Source: Syncephalastrum monosporum B8922
Taxonomy: Eukaryota; Mucoromycota; Mucoromycetes; Mucorales; Syncephalastraceae
Assembly (NCBI GenBank): GCA_000697355.1
Contig: JNEN01000921.1
Coordinates: forward strand, 43,183-107,182
Length of the DNA: 64,000 bases
Direction: 5' to 3'
Positions 37,263 through 46,330 of this stretch are shown one piece after another. Position numbers and translations under genes: made by a program. Each line of letters begins with the position of its first letter. Positions within the stretch are counted from its first letter, which is position 1. The notes beneath the pieces were generated by a model. It searched no databases, was not told where the DNA came from, and worked only from the letters and a program-made list of their open reading frames with translations.

Positions 37263-37836
37263 TGTGGGCATGTCTGGCCTGTGAGCAATTGTTTGGCCTG
37301 TGAACAATTATGGCCTGTGGGCATGTCTGGCCTGTGAGCAATTGTTTGGCCTGTGGGCGTGTGCTGGCCTGTTCAATTTTGGCCTGTGAACAATTTTGGC
37401 CTGTGGGCATGTCTGGCCTGTGGGCAAGTTTGACCTGTGGGTCATTTTGGCCTGTGGGCATGTACTGGCCTGTGGGCATGTACTGGCCTGTGGCAAGTTT
37501 GGCCTGTGAACAATTATGGCCTGTGGGCATGTCTGGCCTGTGAGCAATTGTTTGGCCTGTGGGCGTGTGCTGGCCTATTCAATTTTGGCCTGTGGGCAAT
37601 TTTGGCCTGTGGGCATGTCTGGCCTGTGGGCAATTGTTTGGCCTGTGGGCGTGTGCCGGCCTGTTCAATTTTGGCCTGTGGGCAATTTTGGCCTGTGGGC
37701 AATTTTGGCCTGTGGGCATTTTGGCCTGTGAGCAATGTTTGGCCTGTGGGCGTGTGCTGGCCTGTTCAATTTTGGCCTGTGGGGGGCATGTCTGGCCTGT
37801 GAGCAATTGTTTGGCCTGTGGGCAGTCTGAGGATGT
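37263..37836 (+). repeat. Satellite array, about 19-bp units (TGGCCTGTG...)
   Basis: Roughly 30 units, each beginning TGGCCTGTG and continuing as one of a few variants: GGCATGTC, AGCAATTGTT, GGCGTGTGC, GGCAATTT, or TTCAATTT. The variants recur in a mosaic higher-order pattern. Open frames across it are artefacts (repeating Cys-Trp-Pro-Val type text). Confidence 0.95.
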
Positions 37837-38296
37837 TGGTTGTTCCCTCAAGCCACGCCTTAGTTTTTGCTCAAAAAAAATTCTGCTAGCCTATGACACG
37901 CATCGCTTCGTCCAGTCGTGAGCCTTCGCCATAAGTTCCGGGTGTGAGTGAGACTCTTCGCCTGCGGCTTCGGATCATCACAACCTACACTTGGACTTTG
38001 GCTCACTCTTGTCCTCGCCATAGGCTAGCTAGGGGCATCGTCCCCCATCGCCGACAGGATCATTGAGTGAAAAGTATGTCGCAATGCTTTCCTTTACCGT
38101 ATGTGTATGCAGATATACATACCATATACATTATGTAGATACCGAATACATGCAACCTGTATGCCATTAACGGTACGACGTGTATAATGTATACGTAGAG
38201 AACGACGCACCCTTCATGCCTCCGTGTGGTATCTTGTGCGTCTTGAACCGGGGGGATCTTCATCCGAGAACTTCGTTTCGGCAACTTTGAGATTTC
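37836..38296. other. Unique centre between the two satellite arrays
   Basis: 460 bp with no gene. It contains the MITE-like element (37886-38028) and an AT-rich stretch with repeated ATACATA motifs (about 38095-38160). Confidence 0.7.
37886..38028 (+). mobile_element. MITE-like element with 10-bp terminal inverted repeats
   Basis: The ends are CTAGCCTATG (37886-37895) and its exact reverse complement CATAGGCTAG (38019-38028). The 143-bp body has no coding capacity. A related copy in opposite orientation is inserted in the broken zinc-finger gene at about 45913-46030, and a fragment lies at 6711-6790. A target-site duplication is not clear here. Confidence 0.7.
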
Positions 38297-38680
38297 CACA
38301 GGCCACACTTGCACACAGGCCGGACATGCCCACAGGCCAAAATGGCCCACAGGCCAAAATTGAACAGGCCGGCACACGCCCACAGGCCAAACAATTGCTC
38401 ACAGGCCAGACAAGCCCACAGGCCAAACAATTGCCCACAGGCCAAAATGACCCACAGGTCAAACTTGCCCACAGGCCAGACATGCCCACAGGCCAAAATT
38501 GCCCACAGGCCAAAATTGAACAGGCCAGCACACGCCCACAGGCCAAACAATTGCTCACAGGCCAGACATGCCCACAGGCCATAATTGTTCACAGGCCAAA
38601 CTTGCCACAGGCCAGTACATGCCCACAGGCCAAAATGACCCACAGGTCAAACTTGCCCACAGGCCAGACATGCCCACAGT
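38296..38680 (-). repeat. Satellite array, mirror-image partner
   Basis: The same roughly 19-bp units as at 37263-37836, read as CACAGGCCA on the plus strand, so the array runs in the opposite direction. It is shorter (about 20 units) and uses the same variant set. Confidence 0.95.
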
Positions 38681-38740
38681 CAAGAAAAGAAGCTTCTTTC
38701 TTTTGGCTTTTGTAATTTATTCTGTGTGTGTGTGCTAAGA

Positions 38741-40645
38741 ATGAATTCCAGGGTCGTCTGCGAAAGATGTGGCGCATCAATGTCAAATACCAATGAAGCG
38801 CAAAGAGCTCATGACCGTGATTATCATATTGATGTGAGTGAGAAAAAACGTTTGTGTGTGTTCACAATGATGTCATTATCTCAACATTTTCTTGGCGGTT
38901 GCATACATGACCGCCTGCATATATCGGATACCTATAGATGGTTCCAACGAGTTGATCGCCGACGTAGATTCATTATTGCGGGTTGACGAAAAGGTGAAAA
39001 AGCTGGGAACAAGAAGCCGCGCGCGACGGGAGATTCTCGACTTTGTGCAACACCAAAGGACAGCCTTAGAGACCTCATGCGGTGTACGTATTGTTGCTCG
39101 CAATCAGAAAGGAAAGACAAAGGCAGTTGCAGACGAGATGGATATCTACGATGCGCTGGGCATCAAGCGGCCCGCCGCGAATGGCAAATCAGCTACCTCC
39201 CAGGCACAGACCAAGCGGACCAAGCCGATCGACGCGCATCATTTGCTGGCGCTGACTTTATTCATGGTCAATACTGCTCCCAATTATTCCTCGCTCTCTT
39301 TTCCGGTGACACCCGCTACGAAGCCCGAGGCTGTCTCTATTCTTTTCGGATACGTGCTTTGATGTTATGCTACGGCATATCGGCAAATTCTGCGACGACA
39401 ATGATTCTGCCAATAGTGTTTTGCACGATTATCAAGCTTATCGGCAAGGAACGGAGAATAAGGTAGTTGCATGTCCCATACTCTCATTAACTATATACTA
39501 TTCGCTCACAATGTGAATTATAGAGCCCTATCCAGTTTGCCTTGGATATTACGACCATGGCCAGTGAACGATGAGGCTTGATCACCCTGCGAAAGCGGCC
39601 GTACCACAGGAAGCTGCGCGATCGCAGATACAGAGCACTCTGTGTTCACTATCGGCTCGTCTTTTAGGACAGATGGCGTTCGATTAATGATTTCCTTCAT
39701 CAACTGGCTTAAACGTGCAACAGAAGAACAATGGCAGAAGCATCTCCCAGAGATAGGGTCGTTTATACGGAATAGCACTGCTGAAAGCGTGCAGAGTATC
39801 ACGGACGTGATCGGTGTTGACCTCGGAGAAGTGTGCCCTGCTGCCACGTTTTGCGATGCCCGCCCATACCAGTTTGTGGAGTCAAGGTCAACAATTCTGG
39901 TTTCGCCGCAGAGAAGCGTATGGCAAGAACCGCAAGTTTGCACGCTGGCTTGAATAGCGCAAAGACCGCAGGGGCCATATACGAAATGGAGCACAATCCC
40001 TCAGTGGAGGGCATCAAGCAGAGCGGCAATGCCGGCCAATTTCTCACGTATATACGAGCGCTGCAGACCGGAGGCGTGCAGACATCGCTCCGATCTTTCT
40101 ACAGCAGCAACGTCGTGAAAAGGAAGTCATGGGGTGTGTCTCGCTCCATCCGGTCAGCTCTTGACCGCCTTGCAAATCTCGTCCTCAATTCTGCGCACAC
40201 AGACAGCAGCAAAACAAACCCAAAAATGCTGATAGGTCTTGGCATGGACGGTTGTACCAATCAGACGGCAAAAGGCCGACAGCCGTCCATGGATGCAAGG
40301 TTTCTGGATGCCCTGACACGGAAATCGAAAGAAGCCGGCCATCATCTCGTCCGTGTCGACGAGTATTTCACAAGCCAAGCATGCCCCGCCTGCGTACAAA
40401 AGGGGGAATTTGCGCAGACCGAATACCTGGCAAGAGCCGGAGACGACGGAAAAATATTGTCTTAATGCTTCCACCGTGATGGCCTGGCTGCTCACAACAT
40501 TGCCCATATCTTAAAAAGCGTGATCATATACGGGCAGCGGCCCACCCCATTCATATCCCCAGCAAGGGCCAGCAAAGCGACGCAAACGAGGAAGCGACCA
40601 GCTGTGCAAGCTTCTTCATCTAAGCAGGAGCGCACTCGCAGATAA
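38741..40645 (+). pseudogene. Fanzor-like (eukaryotic TnpB / IS607-IS605 OrfB) RNA-guided nuclease, decayed
   Basis: Several TnpB/Fanzor landmarks read in order on the plus strand. The RuvC-I block is DVIGVDLGEVCPAATF (Asp codon 39819-39821). The position of RuvC-II reads 'KMLIGLGMDG', without the canonical glutamate. The OrfB zinc-ribbon block is 'VDEYFTSQACPACVQKG', about 40 residues later. RuvC-III is 'CFHRDGLAAHNIAHI' followed by a basic tail ending at 40645. In Fanzors the missing RuvC-II acid is known to be replaced by a glutamate in this DEYFTS region. The gene is broken: a TAA at 40463-40465 sits just before RuvC-III, and the frame changes between RuvC-I and the following block (about 39850-39890). 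The middle (39250-39650) needs frame changes or unrecognised introns. The 5' end may be an exon copied from the zinc-finger gene (38741-38837) joined to 38938 onward; that junction stays in frame. Lys/Arg-rich N-terminal part: KVKKLGTRSRARREIL. Activity is not expected from this copy as read. Confidence 0.72.
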
Positions 40646-40678
40646 CCCCCGAGAAAGGGTGGTTAGGGCCGAAAGGCC
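40643..40678 (+). ncRNA. Candidate guide-RNA (omega/fRNA) 3' hairpins at the end of the Fanzor-like gene
   Basis: Two adjacent hairpins overlap the stop codon. Hairpin A pairs TAACC with GGTTA (40643-40647/40661-40665) and CCC with GGG (40648-40650/40657-40659), with loop GAGAAA and one bulged T. Hairpin B is GGCC-GAAA-GGCC (40667-40678), a perfect GNRA tetraloop stem. TnpB and Fanzor guide scaffolds lie at the 3' end of the nuclease ORF, so the position fits. Transcription is not shown. Confidence 0.4.
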
Positions 40679-40856
40679 ATTACAGTTTTAATACTTGTAT
40701 CCAGATATAGAACCGCTTGACTGACCTGTTTATTTTGGATTATGGTACTTGGACTATTCGACTGGTCAATAAGAAATCCAGCCTACTCTATCTCCGAGCA
40801 ACCACATGTATGCTTTGCAAGGGTTTAATTTATGTTATAACTGCCTTTTATTTGGA

Positions 40857-40915
40857 AAAAAAAAGAAGAAGAAAAAGAAAAAAAAGAGAAAGAGGGGAGA
40901 GAGAGAGAGAAAGAG

Positions 40916-40950
<35 letters not shown>

Positions 40951-40990
40951 CGAGAGAGAGAGAGAGATACAGCGAGAGAGAGAGAGAGCG
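40857..40990 (+). repeat. Purine GA/GAGAGA microsatellite
   Basis: Almost pure purine tract: A/G-rich (AAGAAGAAAAAG) grading into (GA)n interrupted by short CAGC and TACAGC units. It is the source of spurious Ser-Leu or Arg-Glu open frames. Confidence 0.9.
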
Positions 40991-40991
40991 A

Positions 40992-41470
40992 TCACTGCTG
41001 GTGCAGCAGCACAACGCGCAGCGCTTTCTGCGCTGCGCAGTCCTTGTTCAGGTGCTTGCCTGCCTTGTGCACGATGCACAGGTCGTCCGGCCGAGCACTC
41101 CAGTGGCCCAGGTGGGCCTTGGGTACGGCAGCCTTGTCGGCAGAGGCGCGCTTGGCGCGGCCGTTTGTCTTGTGGTGTTTGTGGAGCATATTGAAAAGTT
41201 TGGGAATGAAGCCATTCGGTTTCCAACATCGACGCTTAATATCTACTCCTCAAGATGTGCATCGAAACACCCTCATCATGACCGTTGCTTGCGACAAGAT
41301 CCCGGTAACGCTGGGATTGGTGCCCCATACTTCGTACTGGTTCTGCAGTGCTTCGTATATTGCAGTTTCCGAGACATCTCTGACATTTTCTTCTTCCGTT
41401 TACTGCCTTGCCAGACTAAAGTCCACACCATGCCCAATGGTTTTGACACTCCATCTATTAGGAAAGAGGA
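40992..41470 (-). pseudogene. Retrotransposon gag-like remnant
   Basis: The minus strand reads a short frame with 'LCIVHKAGKHLNKDCAAQKA', matching the C-x2-H-x4-H-x4-C pattern of Ty3/gypsy-type gag knuckles. Farther upstream on the same strand a second fragment reads 'ENVRDVSETAIYEALQNQYE' and 'VWGTNPSVTGILSQA'. The two are in fragments with stops between. No reverse transcriptase, integrase or LTRs are visible, so this is a relic at best, and the family assignment rests on one knuckle. Confidence 0.35.
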
Positions 41471-42547
41471 GTCAGCTGGTCAAAGCATACGGATCACTAT
41501 GTGTGGTAGATTGATATTACAATTCGTAATCGGTACAAATGTTAAAAGTATAGACTGAAAGACAAAGGATTAGAGCCTTCCAACATCCTCTATTTATTGG
41601 TTATGTTCAAAAAAAAAAAAAAAGACTTTCAATCAATATAAAATGAAGAGGCGAACTACCCCTGAATGACGCAAATCTATAACAAGAGAAGTGTAAGCAT
41701 CGATGTTGCAAGGCTGACTTCAATTGCCGAACATTTCTCTCAAAACTACATGTACGTAAGTATCGTGGCTCAAAGGTCGCCCTTTGTGATTCAAGTTGTC
41801 TTCAGAAATTCCTTGACTCAGTCTACTAAATAAACTGAAAGCTACAACTTTCAAGTGATAATTCATAGAATCTAGTATTAGCAATCAAAGTTCAAGCGGA
41901 CGGAAGCTTCTCCTGTCTATGAACGGACGGTCGGGCAATCCAGCCCCCAAATCTTGATACAATAAACGAAAAGAGCAGCCTTGCAGCAAATACATGTATG
42001 CAAAAGCTTTTTTAGACCCGGTGGGGGTCCCTTTCGAAAGAACCCCATGATTATAGTATACGTAGCTGACCTGATATCCTTCACAGACTTGAGGGACCAT
42101 CATTGTAGACACCCGAGAGAAATACTACTGGTAATGCTCAAATGCATTGTATTCCAGTGTAAAGCAGGGCTTTCTGCTCTAGATATCTAAGCGGTCATCA
42201 TATCTCCAAAGATGCAAATCTAAAGCGTGCGGTTTATTTTCGTTGTTTTAGAAAAGCAACGAACCAGTACTACCCTTTTAAGCAGTGAAATGTTGCCAGT
42301 TGGTGTTATCAGAACTGCGCCTGTCCCACATGATGACCCGACGGTAAAGTTCCGGTTTTATACCGTTTACGGAAAAAGCTTCTAAGTTGCGCCTATCTTC
42401 TCCTGCATATTCCTTGTCGTCAGTGAATGAAGTCTTGGGTCAAGCCCGGAATGCATCTGGCGTCTCATTTCTTTTTAAGAAATATATAAAGTCACACGGC
42501 CCAATTTTTCAAAAAAAGTGTGGCTCACACTCATGAAAAATTAAAGG

Positions 42548-42715
42548 CTCAGAGGAGGGATTCAGCAAGGCACAAGATTTTTTTTCGCAAGGCCCAGTGA
42601 AAAATCGTAAGGCACAAAACAGCAAGTTCCACAAGGCTCAATAAAAAAAAATATTTCAGGCACACCTAATCAGAACTTCATCGCCCACGAGTCAGGTCCC
42701 AAGGCACATCTCCAA
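42548..42715 (+). repeat. Degenerate short repeats (AAGGCNCA)
   Basis: Five or six copies of AAGGC(A/C/T)CA spaced 20-40 bp: CAAGGCACAAG, CAAGGCCCAGT, TAAGGCACAAA, CAAGGCTCAAT, AGGCACACC and CAAGGCACATC. Spacing is irregular, so this is either an old tandem array or a cluster of binding sites. Confidence 0.45.
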
Positions 42716-42958
42716 AGCACATGGAGACGGAAGCAATCCTAAAAAAGTTCTCGTTCTTTCCTTCCACTATTTCACTTATTCTCTTTCTTTGTTTATGAAT
42801 CCTAAATCCTTCGTATTTTATCTGGAAGATGGTAGAGGCAAAGCTGCTTCTTCCCATTTGATGACGACATTTAATTGCTGCTTATAAAGATGCTGGGTAT
42901 TCCTTTTTTCAAGATAAAAAAAAATATAAACAGGGAAAACGGGAAAGTAGACAGCCGA

Positions 42959-44864
42959 TTATACAAACAGCTCCTGGAGTCGCTGGATCACGTTTGCCTT
43001 GATTTTGTCATTCGCATCGGTCAGCCGTCCCGCAGCAATCTTGGCAACACCACTCATATCATTGATCATGGCAATGGTTAGAACCGGGATGGTGGTATCG
43101 AAATGTTCAATGGAGTTCACAAATGTTGTGAGTTTAGTCCAATCTTTGGTTTCTGCTTGGCATTTGACATCCCTCGCTATATAAGCGGCATAATATGCAG
43201 TGAAAAACGATTCAAACATGGGCGGGTTACCAGATGTCACAGATGCTGCCGAGGCTTGTAGATACCGAGATGCAATCTTTTCAACAGTATGTGTTTGACG
43301 CACCGTAACCCTGGTGGGGCAGATCACACAAAGTAAATACAGTGGCGGGCATCCAATTATCACCGTCTAACTCGTCAATGATCGCCCTCCAAGGCTTGTA
43401 GGAGCTTGCATCGTCGAAGCCAGACATAATTTGTCGAAGATTAGATATGCTGGTTCTTGAAATTTGTAATCAAGATTGTTGTACGCTTGCATGACTCCTT
43501 CACAGCATTGCTGCGAAAGAAGATCCTCGCTTGATTCGGTTGGAGGGACGTGATGAGGACTGATGTTTCTGGTCCAATGTCAACCGATCGCTCGCTGTTG
43601 ATGTTCACTGACAGTGTCGACAACACGTTCATAGTTTTGGACGCAATCTTGATTTTATTCTTGATGCCAAAACCGTCAGATTCTTTTATTCCAATGGATA
43701 TTTGTGGGTACACGCCATGGTAATAGTTTGGATGCGATTTAAAGCTGGTTTCACTGTGCACATCAACCGCTTTCAAATGCCCGTAAGCTTTAGCAACAAT
43801 GATCAATATAACGGCAGAATCCACGACCAGTGAACCAGTAAACAGTTTCGCGTGGATTGTAAAAGATCTGGACGTTGGCGGAAGTCGAAGTTGAGTGCAG
43901 TTTGAAGTTCGTTTGATGGTTCTTCGTAATCACCCAGTCTGTCCATTACATTTAGCAGCCAAGACTTGCGTAATGCCCGTTTGAGATGGAACATTGCTTC
44001 GTCGGGAGCCGTGGCCATGGCTGAAGATGGTTGTGGAACAGCTGCGGAATCATCATCCTTATGCACTAGCAAAACACACGTCATAGGCAAGGTGGTGGGT
44101 CTGTGATGCGAATGGAAATTTGAAATATGCGTTGTGCAATTCATCAGCTTGGGCAACACAACGAACGGTGGCAGTGTCCTTCATTGTTTCGTGATCAAAA
44201 TGCATGGCAATCGGTTCACAGTCGTATGCTTCATTACACTTCGAGGTCTGCTTACTTGTTGGGTTTCCTTTGAAAGAGAGCAAACAGAAAAGCAGAAAGC
44301 AGGCGGGCGGGTAGGTGAAAGACCGTAGCAGACCTCTCGTGTAATAAGTGAGTCCAGTGCTACGCTAGGACGCCACATGGTAGACACCAAACTTGACCGC
44401 CTAGCCGTGTCCAGTTTCAATGCCGAATGACATCCACGGGTTGATGTGAAATCATCATGTTTTGAATTCCTTAGTCGCTTCTTGGGCAGATCCTCGTCAC
44501 TATCGGCATTTTCCAGGTCAGGAAGATAGACTTTCCGTGAATTGTGAAATTTAACAGGATGCTGACGAAATGTGTGGACAGACATGTACTTTTTGCCACA
44601 ATCAATCAGTGGGCACTTGAAACTGCGGTCCAAACGCAAAACAGACACAAGGACTCCACGAAAAGCATGTCAGATTTTGTTGGTTCGAGTTTTTCTTTTC
44701 TGACTGTTTTGTCCAACTTCAAACACTAACTCCCGTGAATGACTATTGCTACGATGAGCTCGCAGTGATTGTATGCTGGCAAATCCCCTTTTGCAGGGAG
44801 TGCATCGTAATGTAACATCTTCAGAACTGCCGGAAGACGATGTCTGCACTTCTCCACCAAGCAT
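42959..44864 (-). pseudogene. C2H2 zinc-finger family, diverged broken copy 2
   Basis: The minus strand from ATG 44864 reads two fingers, CTPCKRGFASIQSLRAHRSN (C-x2-C-x12-H-x5-H) and CPLIDCGKKYMSVHTFRQH. A single TGA interrupts the frame between them near 44680. Later blocks parallel copy 1: 'SVNINSERSVDIGPETSVLI' aligns with 'SSIRLDERSINIGPSTTHFV'. The C-terminal 'KIAS...' and 'IAAGRLTDANDKIKANVI' aligns with copy 1 'KIAS...' and 'LANKIISNRKYNEKKADE'. At least two further frame changes (about 44080 and 43810) lack plausible introns. The divergence is large, so this copy is an older paralogue that has decayed, or a gene with introns I failed to resolve. Confidence 0.55.
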
Positions 44865-45389
44865 TGTTGTTTGAGAGCTCACTTTCCAAGCTTGTTGCAG
44901 AGGTCATGCGCCTTGCTGTGATTGGCCACTTTCGCAAGCTTGTTGAATGCAGACTGCGAATGCCACCGTCTTGATTCATGCTCTCTACTGCCAATACGTC
45001 TACGCAGCCGTGATATTGCAAAAACCTTATAGACATATGTATTAGAGAATGTTTTCTTTATGCTTTTGCGTGCAAGTACCGATAGATCCACTCCAAGTCA
45101 AATACGATGCAATCCAACCGAGGAAAGGTTCTACTGGACTGCTCGAGTGGTCCTAGCTCAATGTGGCCTCGCTGCCGGTCGTGTAGATGCCCGAATTCGC
45201 CTGGATGATTCGAGCACAGTAGTCTCGTAGACTTTACGAGACGTTTCAAGAGCAATGTCTTAGTACGACTCAGTTAGATATATTACGTAAAATTATAGGC
45301 ATATCCCATACAGTACCTTAACTTGAGCAAAATCCAGACAAGCGGCGTTGGTATACAAATGGAATCACTGGATTCTGCAGTAGGGTTTG
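44865..45389. other. Coding-like fragments, minus strand, unrecognised
   Basis: Minus-strand fragments such as 'SNHPGEFGHLHDRQRGHIEL' (about 45140-45200) and 'DLSVLARKSIKKTFSNTYVY' (about 45025-45091) look protein-like but are separated by stops. They may be remains of a gene adjoining the broken zinc-finger copy. No family recognised. Confidence 0.3.
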
Positions 45390-45529
45390 CTATAGGCAGC
45401 AAAAATATTGACGTTGATTTAGAAATAAATATGAACGCTTTCGTCGAACAAGTATCAGTTGCAGAGAGACATCTTCCAGGCACATACAGGAAGGCTCGTA
45501 GGAGACCTCGCAGTAAGATGGGATATTGG

Positions 45530-46330
45530 TGATAGGTTCCTGGCTTGCTATCGTCCATACTGTTGCAGGCTGCAGTTTCACCGGTGAGGACACGTAGACG
45601 AGGATCTGCAGAGGACAGACATCAAACTTGCTCCGCACCTGTTTCAGCTGGAACAGCGCTGGCAAGGCTTGTGCGCGAGTCACTTTAGCGTCATCCAGGC
45701 GCACCTTTGCAAGTCGAATTGATAGGCAATCCAGGAAGATCTTGCAGTTATCTGTTGGCACAAAATTGACCTTGCCCTTTGCCTTGGCCTTGCTGTGCTT
45801 GCCTCTCTTGCGTTTAGAGGAAGACAGCTTATCCGAAGCGTTGACGATGATGCGAGGAACCCAGGGCCACCATCTTGACTTCTGAGCACCAAAGGTACCC
45901 AACGCCCAATTTATCTACTCATACTGCGAGGACAGGAGTGGCCTGAAGGTCAAGTGTCGGTTGTGAAGACCCAAAACCGCAGGCGAAGAGGCTCACTCGC
46001 CTGGACGAAGCGAGGCGTGTCGCAGGCTAGTTTTGGTTGACAGGACCTTATCTTACTGCACGTGCTGGTCTTCCATGATGGCACCGCTTGCCAAGAGGAC
46101 AGCTTGGGTAGCTGTAGGACGCGTATCGGCCGGTTTAGAGCTCGTAGACGTTCCCAGTGAAAGGGTTGGCGTTGGCTCATGTCTAAGCATGCGATCTGTT
46201 GCCATTTTATCGCAATCTTTTTACGCTAAAAAGCGGAATGGTGTCATGCGGATCAACGGCCGCGACAGGCTTCAGCAGTGTGCTTCTCGGTCACGGAACA
46301 ATTTCAATCCAAAACGTCTGACATAGTCCC
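45530..46330 (-). pseudogene. C2H2 zinc-finger family, truncated copy 3 with element insertion
   Basis: This copy is close to copy 1 at the DNA level. 'MLRHEPTPTLSLGTSTSS' and 'PTATQAVLLASGAIMEDQ' match copy 1 residues in the linker, and 'KIFLDCLSIRLAKVRLDDAK' plus 'ALPALFQLKQVRSKFD' match the C-terminal part. A stop (TAA after HVQ, about 46050) and an inserted MITE-like element (about 45913-46030) break it. It also lacks part of the exon between the insertion and the 'NFVPTDNCKIF' block, where unrelated lysine-rich sequence is present. The zinc-finger exons are missing or unrecognisable. Confidence 0.75.
45913..46030 (-). mobile_element. MITE-like element inserted in zinc-finger copy 3
   Basis: About 118 bp. 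In reverse complement it reads CTAGCCTGCGACACGC...TTCGCCTGCGG...TCACAACC...GTCCTCGC, matching the 37886-38028 element. Copy 1 (about 36641-36655) has uninterrupted CGCCCAATTTTGGTTAAC where this copy has CGCCCAATTT, then the element, then TTTTGGTTGAC. That gives an empty site and a filled site, with a possible short T-run duplication. Confidence 0.75.

Larger units (their letters stand above)
37200..38741. repeat. Imperfect inverted repeat carrying a divergent promoter
   Basis: The first exon and leader of the minus-strand zinc-finger gene (about 37130-37270) recur nearly base for base in reverse complement at about 38660-38834. Both arms include GAATTCCAGGGTCGTCTGCG and the TGTGTGTG leader. 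Satellite arrays lie inside the arms, with a unique centre at about 37836-38296. The two start codons (37200 minus, 38741 plus) therefore face away from each other with the same upstream sequence. Arm identity stops abruptly just after codon 31 of exon 1. Confidence 0.85.
40679..42958. other. Repeat-rich intergenic region
   Basis: No intact gene. It holds a GA-repeat tract (40857-40990), a gag-like remnant on the minus strand (40992-41470), an A15 tract (about 41610-41624) and degenerate AAGGCACA repeats (about 42548-42715). Confidence 0.6.

Noticed and set aside
37300..38650. Repetitive Cys-Trp-Pro-Val or Pro-Thr-Gly-Gln open frames across the satellites
   Set aside because: The frames exist in several phases on both strands because the unit has few stops; no start context or introns support a gene.
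37263..38680. CRISPR-like array
   Set aside because: Units are contiguous with no unique spacers between repeats, and the genome is eukaryotic; this is a satellite.
40825..41229. Serine-leucine repeat protein on the minus strand
   Set aside because: It is the translation of the GA microsatellite.
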